64,000 bases of DNA from CAZPAH01 sp964584495 (GTDB taxonomy: Bacteria; Krumholzibacteriota; Krumholzibacteriia; Krumholzibacteriales; Krumholzibacteriaceae). This document shows positions 25,797-33,095 of the stretch, piece by piece. A program made the position numbers and the translations under genes. How positions within the stretch are numbered: position 1 is the first letter of the stretch; each line of letters starts with the position of its first letter. Where the stretch lies: contig CAZPAH010000003.1 in the NCBI GenBank assembly GCA_964584495.1, positions 16,723-80,722 on the forward strand, in the 5' to 3' direction. The notes below the pieces were generated by a model. It had not been told where the DNA came from. It did no database searches and saw nothing but the letters and a program-made list of their open reading frames with translations.

Positions 25797-27129
25797 CTAG
25801 CTCCCCCTTGATCAGGATCGTTCCGTAGCCGGACCAGACAGGTCCTCCGCCGGGCGGAGCGAGCGCCCCGTTCCCGAAATACCAATAAAGCTCGTTATTC
25901 ATTATGAAATTGCTGTTTATGAGGTTCGACGCCTGGACCTGGCCCATGCCGGCCTGCATCTCGTCGGCTTTCATGGAGCCCGATACCATCTTCTCGAACT
26001 CGCCCGTCGACGAGCCCTGTCCGCCCCCGGTCCCTCCCGAGTAGATCTGCGCCTGCTCCATCTTGCCGGCCATGCCGGAGGCCTGGTGGAAGCCCGGATC
26101 GTGCTTGCCCGCCTCTTTGAAGGATTCGAGGGCTTCGCCGTACATGCCCTTTCTCTCGTAGCCCAATCCCTTCCCGTAGGCCATGAAGGCGAGGAACGAT
26201 TCGGTCGGGACCTCCTCGATGGCGTCCCTCTCCTTCTTGCTGAGCTTGATCCCCAGCGTATCTATCAGGTCGAAGACGAAACTTTTCTGCACCTTGAAGA
26301 ACCGGTCGAGCTCGCCTTCCTCGGGCGGCGCCCCCGTGATGACGTCGTCGACCGTGTTTACCAGCTTGCCGTCGAGCCTGAAGCTGTTATCGCCGGTGCC
26401 CGTCACCGATCCCAGGACGACGTTTCGGCTTCCCAGCAGCCGCCCCACGCGCGGCGCGAGGCTCGGGTCTGCGTACCTGCTCTCTCCGATCTTGAGCTCG
26501 TCGAGGATCACGTCTATCTTTAGCCTTTCGAGCACCCGCAGGCTCGACACCTTGGCCAGGTCTATCGCGGTGAATTCGGCGAGCCCGAGCGCGAGCGGCT
26601 CCAGCTCGGGGGGCAGCGTCGAGCCGTCGAAGCTGATCACCGCTATGCTGTTCTCGGGTATCGAGACGGTGGAAAGCGAGTCCTCTTTCCTTACCGCCTC
26701 GCGGGCTTCGGCCGTAAGCCTGTTGTCTATCAGGACCCCGAGGCGCCCCTCGATCAATTCCTTCGTCTTTCCACCGCCGCTCATCCTGACCGCCGCGCCG
26801 TAGACCCTGATCGCCTTGTCGATCTGGCCGGTCTGCTCGAATATCAATCCTAGGTAGTAGTTCGAATCGGCGTTGGGCTTAATCTTGTTCGAGGAGCTGA
26901 AAGCCTCCTCGGCCTTTTCCAGCGCCCCCTGCCTGTAGTAGGCGAGACCGAGCTGGTACCACGCCTCGTAGTTGCCGGGGTTCTCGCCGATCGATTCGTA
27001 GAGGGCTGACACCGCGGCGGGGTAGTCTCCCGCATCCGAAGCGGTTTTCCCTTTCATGTAGAGACTCTGCGAACAGCCTCCCGCAAGAAAGATCAAGATA
27101 AGAAATGCTGCCGGCACCGATCTTATCAT
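25786..27129 (-). CDS. TPR-CsgG-like lipoprotein
   Basis: The start is ATG 27129 (MIRSVPAAF), preceded by AAGGAGAATTC; a longer frame to 27156 lacks support. The signal ends in LAGGC, a lipobox. Residues about 25-110 are TPR-like repeats (GDYPAAVSALYESIGENPGNYEAWYQLGLAYYRQGALEKAEEAF in two units). The centre (about 160-290) matches the CsgG/FlgO-type nucleotide-free fold: IAVISFDGS, LAEFTAIDLAKVSSLRVLERLKIDVILDEL and VGRLLGSRNVVLGSVTG. CsgG forms outer-membrane export pores, while related proteins act as assembly or stress factors. 447 residues. Confidence 0.75.
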   Translation of the reverse strand: MIRSVPAAFLILIFLAGGCSQSLYMKGKTASDAGDYPAAVSALYESIGENPGNYEAWYQLGLAYYRQGALEKAEEAFSSSNKIKPNADSNYYLGLIFEQTGQIDKAIRVYGAAVRMSGGGKTKELIEGRLGVLIDNRLTAEAREAVRKEDSLSTVSIPENSIAVISFDGSTLPPELEPLALGLAEFTAIDLAKVSSLRVLERLKIDVILDELKIGESRYADPSLAPRVGRLLGSRNVVLGSVTGTGDNSFRLDGKLVNTVDDVITGAPPEEGELDRFFKVQKSFVFDLIDTLGIKLSKKERDAIEEVPTESFLAFMAYGKGLGYERKGMYGEALESFKEAGKHDPGFHQASGMAGKMEQAQIYSGGTGGGQGSSTGEFEKMVSGSMKADEMQAGMGQVQASNLINSNFIMNNELYWYFGNGALAPPGGGPVWSGYGTILIKGELDAD

Positions 27130-27152
27130 TGAATTCTCCTTATCGTTTTGTT

Positions 27153-28202
27153 TCAACCTATGAGAGGCTTGTAGATCTCCATTTTCCTCTTGGCCTCGAC
27201 GAACGAGTTGTCCTTATCGTAGGCCTGCTTGAAATAGTCGTAAGCCTGCTGGTATTTGTACTGATCCATGTATTTCAGCCCGAGTGCGTAGAGCTCGGCC
27301 GCGCCCATGTCGGTCGTCGCCGATTGGGAAATGGCGACGTCGGTCTCGTCCGTTATGAGGAGATTGAGCTTTCCCGCTATATCCAGGACCAGGGCCTTCT
27401 CCATCTCGATGAAATTCGGTTTCCCTTCCATGTCGGCCGAGGTTATGATCTCGGAAGTCTCGACCTTGACGACGCGCACGACCATCCGCGCGTTATCCTT
27501 GTCGAGCTGCGCTATGCTGCCGAAAACCATGAGCTGCGCGCCGAGAAGCTTGCCGACCCTGACGGCGGCCGCCTGATCGAGCTTTCCCTCCTCGGAAAGC
27601 TTCAGCTCCCTGAGGAGGTAGTCCAGCTTGTCCCTTTCCACGACCTTCAGGTCCGAGAACTGGGAGAAATCGTACTCGAAGAAATCGGCCAGGGCCTTGC
27701 TGATATCGCCGAGCTCCTGCTTGTACTTGCCTATCGAGAAGTTATCGAATTCCATTATCGCGATCGTCTGTATGCCCGGCTCGTCGTCGGACGGGCAGAC
27801 GAGGACATTCTTCTGCCTGCAGAGTTCGTACCATTTGTCCCTCAGCTCGGTGGGCCATATCTCCCTGGGCAGCTGGATGAGGCAGTTGCCGATATTAGAT
27901 ATATCCGTGAGATAGCCGTAAGCTTCCCTTTTGTATTTCTGGCCCTTGGCATACGTGATGATGCTCTTCACCTCGAAAATGGCTATGCTGTCGGTGGCGC
28001 TGAGATCGTTTCTCTTGATGAGCTCGTCTGTGATCGCCAACCCCTTGTCGAATTCCAGCCCGGTGTAGTAGTCCACCGCCTGCGCGAGCTTTCCCGATAT
28101 TTCCGTGCCCGTAGTGTCGGATGCCGATTGCACGGCGCTGAAAGATCCCAGCGCCAAGATGAACAATGCCGCGAAACAAAGAAAACGATATTCAAGCTTC
28201 AT
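27153..28202 (-). CDS. CsgG-like secreted protein with C-terminal TPR
   Basis: A signal peptide ending VQSASD is followed by a helical region. A CsgG-like domain lies at about 135-290 (IAIMEFDNFSIGK, FSDLKVVERDKLDYLLRELKLSEEGKLDQAAAVRVGKLLGAQLMVFGSIAQ). A TPR-like tail closes the protein (AAELYALGLKYMDQYKYQQAYDYFKQAYDKDNSF). It is paralogous to the next gene but has the TPR at the other end and no lipobox. The pair suggests a hetero-oligomeric periplasmic or outer-membrane assembly. A GAAGGAGGGC leader stands before ATG. 349 residues. Confidence 0.75.
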   Translation of the reverse strand: MKLEYRFLCFAALFILALGSFSAVQSASDTTGTEISGKLAQAVDYYTGLEFDKGLAITDELIKRNDLSATDSIAIFEVKSIITYAKGQKYKREAYGYLTDISNIGNCLIQLPREIWPTELRDKWYELCRQKNVLVCPSDDEPGIQTIAIMEFDNFSIGKYKQELGDISKALADFFEYDFSQFSDLKVVERDKLDYLLRELKLSEEGKLDQAAAVRVGKLLGAQLMVFGSIAQLDKDNARMVVRVVKVETSEIITSADMEGKPNFIEMEKALVLDIAGKLNLLITDETDVAISQSATTDMGAAELYALGLKYMDQYKYQQAYDYFKQAYDKDNSFVEAKRKMEIYKPLIG

Positions 28203-28255
28203 CGTGCCCTCCTTCTCGTTTTAATCGATGAAAGCAGATACATTAACATTTTAGA

Positions 28256-29641
28256 CTAATTTTGGAAATTGTGCGATATTTTTGTTTGCCCGCCGCTTTC
28301 GATCAGAATCGTCTCGGAATATTCTACCTCCCTGCCGTCGACCGTCAGGACGATCTTCACAACGTGCCGTCCCGGCGGAAGATCGAGCGTGTAGGGCGTT
28401 TCCTTCCCGCTGTCGGCGCCGTCGATGAATATTCTCGCCCCGCGGGGCCTCGAGCCGACGAGGAGCTGCCCCGGCGAGGCAGGCTTGGGCTTCGTCTGCT
28501 CCTCCTTTACGGGAGCGGTGTCGCGGGCCGGCTGTCTCGCCGGCTGCTGCGTGGTGTTCCGCCTTGCGATCGTGACGTCCGGCTCCTTTTCCTTCGTATC
28601 CGGCGGTTGAGCCGTCGAGGCCGAATTCCGTTCTGTACGGTCCGCCAATGTGTCGACCGCCGCCATGTGGTCCGGCCCGCCGCGGCGGGGGATCATCTTC
28701 CAGGCGACAAGCGCCGCCGCGATTATAACGGCCGAGGCTATCGCGATCGCGGGGAGCCTCGATCCTTTTCGCGGCTTCTTACGGGGAGCCGATTTTTCGG
28801 CGGTCCCGATCTCCACCGTAGCCCCTTTGCATCTTTCGTATATGCTGCTTAGCTGCTCCCTCATCTCGGCGATCGAAGCGAAACGGTCCTCCGGTTTGCT
28901 CTCGATCGCTTTCATGACGGCGCTGTCGATTTGCTTGGTGATCTCCCCGTTCAGGGAGGAAGGGACCGCAGGCGCCTGGAACATCTTCAGGTCGCGCAGG
29001 ATGAACTCGTTATCGCCCTTGAAGGGGAGCTCGCCGGTCAGCATCCTGAAGAGGATAGTGCCGACGGCGTAGATGTCGCATCTCGCGTAATCGAGCCCCT
29101 CGCCGCCGCCGAACTGCTCCGGGGCCATGTACTCGGGCGTCCCGGTCGCCGTGCCGACTATAGTGAGCTTCGGATCGGTCTTTCCCTTCGCGATCCCGAA
29201 ATCGATTATCTTGAGCTTTCCGCCCTTCGTGAACATGATGTTGTTCGGTTTCATGTCCCGGTGGAATATCTCCTGCTGGTGGGCCGGCTCGAGCGCAGAG
29301 ATGATGTCGAGGGCGGTCTTGAGGGCCTCGGGGATCGGCAGTTTCCCCTTCTCCTCCAGTATCTTCTCGAGGGAGGGGCCGTCTATGTACTCCATCGCGA
29401 TCACGAACTCGTCACCGTGATTGAAGAAGTGCCTGATCTTGCAGATGTTGGGATTTCTGTCGAGAAGGGCCAGCTTGTCGGCTTCCTGCTTGAAGCGTTC
29501 CGCCAGGCGCGGATCGGAGAGCACTTTCAGGACGACCTTGAGGTTCGGCACGTCCTTGTGGACGGCGAGGTAGACCTTCGCCATGCCGCCCGAGCCGATA
29601 TGCTCCAGGATCTTGTAATCTCCGAGATATTGATCAACCAT
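28256..29641 (-). CDS. PknB-type Ser/Thr protein kinase with PEGA domain
   Basis: From ATG 29641 the 461-residue product has a complete Hanks kinase domain: glycine loop GSGGMAKVYL (16-25), probable catalytic-loop HRDMKPNN (127-134), IDFG (146-149) and APEQ (173-176), with a likely VxLK lysine at 39. A single membrane helix at about 296-317 places the kinase in the cytosol. A Pro/Thr-rich linker leads to a C-terminal PEGA domain (about 389-455, LLVGSRPRGARIFIDGAD ... PPGRHVVKIVL) on the outside. It heads the CsgG/barrel/LamG operon and may sense envelope state. It is near the T6SS-like locus, where kinases often act, but has opposite orientation. Confidence 0.88.
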   Translation of the reverse strand: MVDQYLGDYKILEHIGSGGMAKVYLAVHKDVPNLKVVLKVLSDPRLAERFKQEADKLALLDRNPNICKIRHFFNHGDEFVIAMEYIDGPSLEKILEEKGKLPIPEALKTALDIISALEPAHQQEIFHRDMKPNNIMFTKGGKLKIIDFGIAKGKTDPKLTIVGTATGTPEYMAPEQFGGGEGLDYARCDIYAVGTILFRMLTGELPFKGDNEFILRDLKMFQAPAVPSSLNGEITKQIDSAVMKAIESKPEDRFASIAEMREQLSSIYERCKGATVEIGTAEKSAPRKKPRKGSRLPAIAIASAVIIAAALVAWKMIPRRGGPDHMAAVDTLADRTERNSASTAQPPDTKEKEPDVTIARRNTTQQPARQPARDTAPVKEEQTKPKPASPGQLLVGSRPRGARIFIDGADSGKETPYTLDLPPGRHVVKIVLTVDGREVEYSETILIESGGQTKISHNFQN

Positions 29642-29690
29642 TGAGCGGTTCCCGTTATGGAAACTGAAGTTCCCCGCAAACGCGGACCCT

Positions 29691-29720
29691 CCCCGAGCCC
29701 GTACGGCGGCGGGCGAGGGG
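29691..29720 (-). promoter_or_regulatory. GC-rich hairpin in the 5' leader of the kinase operon
   Basis: CCCCGAGCCCG (29691-29701) and CGGGCGAGGGG (29710-29720) can pair with a small 2x2 mismatch and an eight-base loop, 50-80 nt upstream of the kinase start. It could be a leader structure or a terminator-like element. The remaining 220-nt gap to the histidine kinase gene shows nothing else I recognise. Confidence 0.3.
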
Positions 29721-29861
29721 TACAACTGCATGCGGGATCTTTTTATCCCGTCGAAATCTACCGCAGAGGCGCGGCCAAGTCAATCCTGAATCTTCCGGCA
29801 CGCAGGGCCGCCCGGCCTCTGAACGGCCTCGGTCCTTCCAGGGTCGAAGGTTGGATGATCC

Positions 29862-31205
29862 TCAGAACCGCATAGTGAAGACGGTCTCGACGCCCGGCTT
29901 CGACCGGACGGTCAGGTCGCCCCTGTGAAGCCTCATGATCTGCCTCGAGAGGCTCAGTCCTATGCCCGAGCCGTCCTTCTTCGTGCTGTAGAAGGGGATG
30001 AAGACCTTCTCGGCCGCCTCCTCGACGATACCCGGTCCGTTATCGGCTATCCTTATCACCAGGCGGCTTCTCTCGTCGATGGCCGCCTCGATCCTGATCG
30101 ATCCGTCAGGCTTCGATTCGAGCGCCTGGATCGAGTTGAGGACGAGGTTTATCAGCACCTGCTCGATCAGCCTGGGATCGGCCGTCATCTCGAGGTTCGA
30201 GGGCTCTATCGAGGTGGAGATGGATATATCGGTCTCCTGCGACTGCGCCGAGACGAGCTTGATGATCCTCTCGAAGAGCTCCGAGACGGGGAAGGTGCTG
30301 TATTCCGGCTTCGGTATATGGGTAAGGTCGCGGTAGGTGTCGACGAACTGGAGGAGGTTGTGGCTCCGCTTCTGTATCGTCTGGAGGGCGCTCCTGATGT
30401 CGCCCGCATCGACCGAGGCGGTCTTGCCGGCGGTTACGCCGGGAAGGAGCAGCTCCTCGACGCTCGAGGCGAGGGAGGCTATCGGCGTCAGGGAGTTCTT
30501 TATCTCGTGCGTCAGCACCCTTATCAGGTTCTGCCAGGCGTCCATCTCCTTCTCGTTCAGCTCGCTGCTTATGTTCTGGATCGAAACGAGGGTCAGCACC
30601 CTGCTCCTCTGCCTCAGCTCGGTGGTGTAGATCGAAAGCTGCATCATCTCGCTGTTGACGGAAACCGTCACGAGGTCGCGCTGCCCGGGAACCGCTCCCC
30701 TCAGCCTCTCTAGGAGAACGGGGCTGATCGCGCCCAGCCCCGAGATATTCTTCAGGGATGGAATGTTGAACAGCCTCTTGACCGCGTTGTTCAGGAGGGC
30801 GACCTCTCCGTCGGCGGTGAAGGCTATCATCCCTATGCCGACGTGCTGCACGACCGTCTGGAGGTAACGGAAATTCTCCTCCTTCTCGAGGCTTATCTCC
30901 CTGAACCGGTTGACGACGGAGGTGAATGCCTCGTTGAGCTCGTCGAACGAGATCCCCTTTATTCCGCTGGTGAAGCTCTGGGAGAAATCGGAGTACTCGA
31001 TCGATTCGAGAAACCTGGTAAGGTTCCTGTTCGTCTTTTCGCTGAACCTGACGAGGGAGACGATCTGGAAGAGGGCGGCCAGCCCGAAGAATATCGATGT
31101 CGCCGGCATCGAGGAGGATATCAGGAGATAGAGGAAAATGAATATAGTCGCGCTGAGGAGCAGCACGCGGACTGTCATCGCTATGCGGAATCTTCTAAAG
31201 GCCAT
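29862..31205 (-). CDS. NtrY-like sensor histidine kinase
   Basis: Two hydrophobic segments near the N-terminus (about 13-32 and 36-53) with almost no periplasmic loop are followed by a HAMP-like linker and a PAS domain (about 110-215). The HisKA H-box is LTHEIKNSLTP with H233. The HATPase_c domain has NLVLNSIQAL, DNGPGI and GSGIGLSLSRQI. The short sensor loop implies it senses signals in or near the membrane, or through PAS. Its start overlaps the regulator stop by 11 nt, so the two are co-translated. It should phosphorylate the NtrC-like regulator. 447 residues. Confidence 0.88.
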   Translation of the reverse strand: MAFRRFRIAMTVRVLLLSATIFIFLYLLISSSMPATSIFFGLAALFQIVSLVRFSEKTNRNLTRFLESIEYSDFSQSFTSGIKGISFDELNEAFTSVVNRFREISLEKEENFRYLQTVVQHVGIGMIAFTADGEVALLNNAVKRLFNIPSLKNISGLGAISPVLLERLRGAVPGQRDLVTVSVNSEMMQLSIYTTELRQRSRVLTLVSIQNISSELNEKEMDAWQNLIRVLTHEIKNSLTPIASLASSVEELLLPGVTAGKTASVDAGDIRSALQTIQKRSHNLLQFVDTYRDLTHIPKPEYSTFPVSELFERIIKLVSAQSQETDISISTSIEPSNLEMTADPRLIEQVLINLVLNSIQALESKPDGSIRIEAAIDERSRLVIRIADNGPGIVEEAAEKVFIPFYSTKKDGSGIGLSLSRQIMRLHRGDLTVRSKPGVETVFTMRF

Positions 31206-32577
31206 ATCGTTCCAGCCTGCGGTACAGGGCCGCGCGGCTCAGTCCGAGGCTCCGCGCCGCGAGCGATATATTGCCGTTGAACCTCGAGAGGGCCTTGCGT
31301 ATCACGGTTTTTTCCATCTCCTCGAGGTTGAAGCTGTCGGCGTCGGCGCCGCCCTCGCTTTTCGGGGTATGGAAGGGGAAATCGTCCGGTTGGAGGGTCT
31401 GCGAGGAGGTCATTATCACGGCCCGCTCGACCGAGTGCTGGAGCTCCCTCACGTTTCCCGGCCAGTGGTACCTCTTGAGCTTGTTCAGCGCGGCGGCGCT
31501 GATCCGCGAGATCTCCTTCCTGTACTTCTTCCTGTAGATGCCGAGGAAATACTCGGTGAGAAGGGGAAGATCCTCGATCCGCTCCCTGAGGGGGGGAAGG
31601 GGGATCTCCACCGTGTTTATCCTGTAGAGAAGGTCCTGCCTGAACAGGCCCGATTCGACCATCGAGGGAAGGGAGATGTTGGTCGCGCAGATAAGCCGTA
31701 TATCGACCGTCTTCGCCCTGTTCGATCCGACCCTCGTCACCTGCCGGCTCTGGAGCGCCGAGAGGATCTTCGCCTGAAGGTCGAGTGGGAGGTTGCCGAT
31801 CTCGTCGAGAAAAAGGGTCCCGCCCGAGGCGATCTCGAAACGCCCGGGACGGTTCTCCTTCGCGTCGGTGAAGGCCCCCTTCACGTGGCCGAACAGCTCG
31901 CTCTCGAAAAGCGTTCCGCTGAGCGCCCCCATGTCGACCCTCACGAAAGGCTCGGCGGCCCGCGGGGAGCCGCGGTGCACGGCCCTCGCCACGATCTCCT
32001 TGCCGGTGCCGTTCTCTCCCGTTATAAGAACATTGGCGTCGGTGACGGCGACCTTGTCGATGATGGCGAATACCCTGCGGATCGACTCCGACTCCCCTAT
32101 GAAATCGTGAAAAGGGAGGTCCATGTCGCGGTTGAGCTGTTTCTGGCGCTCCCTGAGCCCTTCGGTCTCCTTCTTCGATCGGCTGAGGGCCATCGCCGCC
32201 GATACGGTTGCGAGAAGCTTCTCGTTCTTCCAGGGCTTCACGATGAAATCGGAGGCCCCTTCCTTGATCGACCTAACGGCGGTCTCGTAGTCGGCGAAAG
32301 CGGTTATGAGAATCACGCTCGCAGATGGTGATATGGAGAGTATGCGGTTGAGCCAGAAAAACCCTTCCTGGCCGCTCGTGACATCCTCGGTGAAGTTCAT
32401 ATCGAGGAGTATCACGTCGAAGGACTCGTTCTTTAGCAGGTCGGGGAGAGCCTCGGGCCTCGTCTCGGTTTGAACGAGGGCGAAATGCTGCTTGAGAAAG
32501 AGGCGGGCGGCGAAGAGAACATCCTCGTCGTCGTCTACTATCAGTATCTTGCCGTACTTTACTGCCATCATATTCAT
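31195..32577 (-). CDS. NtrC-family sigma-54-dependent response regulator
   Basis: A receiver domain (1-125) has acidic residues DDDED and phospho-acceptor D59 (ILLDMNF), with K114 (VKPW). The AAA+ domain has Walker A GENGTGKE (187-194), the sigma-54 contact loop GAFTDA (234-239, a variant of GAFTGA) and GTLFLDEIGNLPL as Walker B. A Fis-type HTH closes the protein (NISLAARSLGLSRAALYRRLERYGL). It activates sigma-54 promoters from upstream sites; two such promoters with inverted repeats lie in the divergent gap. 460 residues. The start is ATG 32577, and ATG 32568 is a possible alternative. Confidence 0.92.
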   Translation of the reverse strand: MNMMAVKYGKILIVDDDEDVLFAARLFLKQHFALVQTETRPEALPDLLKNESFDVILLDMNFTEDVTSGQEGFFWLNRILSISPSASVILITAFADYETAVRSIKEGASDFIVKPWKNEKLLATVSAAMALSRSKKETEGLRERQKQLNRDMDLPFHDFIGESESIRRVFAIIDKVAVTDANVLITGENGTGKEIVARAVHRGSPRAAEPFVRVDMGALSGTLFESELFGHVKGAFTDAKENRPGRFEIASGGTLFLDEIGNLPLDLQAKILSALQSRQVTRVGSNRAKTVDIRLICATNISLPSMVESGLFRQDLLYRINTVEIPLPPLRERIEDLPLLTEYFLGIYRKKYRKEISRISAAALNKLKRYHWPGNVRELQHSVERAVIMTSSQTLQPDDFPFHTPKSEGGADADSFNLEEMEKTVIRKALSRFNGNISLAARSLGLSRAALYRRLERYGL

Positions 32578-32621
32578 CTACGAAACAAACGGTAATTAGT
32601 TACGGGATCGCAAGGAAAAAC

Positions 32622-32659
32622 TGTCCGATTGCGGACGGCGGGTGTGTCGCCGGCGGACA
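32622..32659. promoter_or_regulatory. Upstream activator sites, copy 1
   Basis: TGTCCG-ATTG-CGGACG (32622-32637) is a near-perfect inverted repeat, and a second imperfect one (TGTCGCCGGCGGACA, 32645-32659) follows. They lie about 55-90 nt upstream of the first sigma-54-like promoter and also just before the regulator's own start, fitting NtrC-type binding and autoregulation. Confidence 0.55.
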
Positions 32660-32712
32660 GGGAGAAAGATGGATAAATATTTACCGCCTTGTAATAAAAG
32701 AAGATAACCTTA

Positions 32713-32728
32713 TGGCACGGATAATGAA
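32713..32728 (+). promoter_or_regulatory. Sigma-54-like promoter 1
   Basis: TGGCACGGATAATGAA has the -24 GG and a G at the -12 position separated by exactly ten bases, as in TGGCAC-N5-TTGC. The usual GC at -12 is GA here. It points right, away from the regulator gene and towards the hairpin at 32798-32835. Confidence 0.5.
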
Positions 32729-32797
32729 TATGAAATTACCGTTATCGTTGGACGGTGCCCGAGCGACCGGTCGAAGTTGGAGCGCTCGGAGCCCCAT

Positions 32798-32835
32798 CAG
32801 GGGAGCGTACATATCTCGGGGCGTACGCTCCCCTG
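32798..32835 (+). terminator. 13-bp perfect stem hairpin
   Basis: CAGGGGAGCGTAC (32798-32810) pairs perfectly with GTACGCTCCCCTG (32823-32835) over a 12-base loop. It is followed by TAATTTATCTTC, only weakly T-rich. It lies about 60-100 nt after the probable start from promoter 1, so it could end a short RNA or act as an attenuator. Confidence 0.5.
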
Positions 32836-32939
32836 TAATTTATCTTCATATCGACTGCCGCAGGTCGTTTCCCAGGGGTCATGGAGATCCTTCATCATCG
32901 ACTGATATAGCAATACTCACGATCACGTAACATTCATGC

Positions 32940-32977
32940 TGTCCGTTTTCGAACACTCCTTGTCCTGCAAGCGGACA
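32940..32977. promoter_or_regulatory. Upstream activator sites, copy 2
   Basis: TGTCCG-TTTT-CGAACA (32940-32955) and TGTCC-N7-GGACA (32961-32977) repeat the motif of copy 1. They lie roughly 55-95 nt before the second sigma-54-like promoter, the usual range for enhancer-binding proteins. Confidence 0.55.
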
Positions 32978-33032
32978 CATAATAGGGGGGGTGTACGCCG
33001 CTAACATATAATAATACAAGGTATTAGTGATA

Positions 33033-33048
33033 TGGCACGGGGATTGAT
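33033..33048 (+). promoter_or_regulatory. Sigma-54-like promoter 2, for the exporter operon
   Basis: TGGCACGGGGATTGAT matches TGGCAC-N5-TTGC except for GA in place of GC at -12, with the ten-base GG-to-G spacing kept. It is 48 nt before the permease ATG and shares its TGGCACGG core with promoter 1. Confidence 0.6.
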
Positions 33049-33095
33049 CTATAAATAAGCCGAAGCGTTGTCAAAATCTCCCGCGGAGGGTGGAA

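Larger units (their letters stand above)
32578..33095. other. 518-nt divergent regulatory region
   Basis: This gap separates the response-regulator gene (leftward) from the exporter permease (rightward). It holds no credible gene. It contains two sigma-54-like promoters, four TGTCC/GGACA-type inverted repeats and a strong 13-bp hairpin, each listed separately. It is visibly more AT-rich than the flanking genes. Confidence 0.7.

Noticed and set aside
32712..32930. 72-codon frame in the divergent regulatory region
   Set aside because: Its start lies inside the first sigma-54-like promoter and it reads through the 13-bp hairpin; the peptide is not protein-like.
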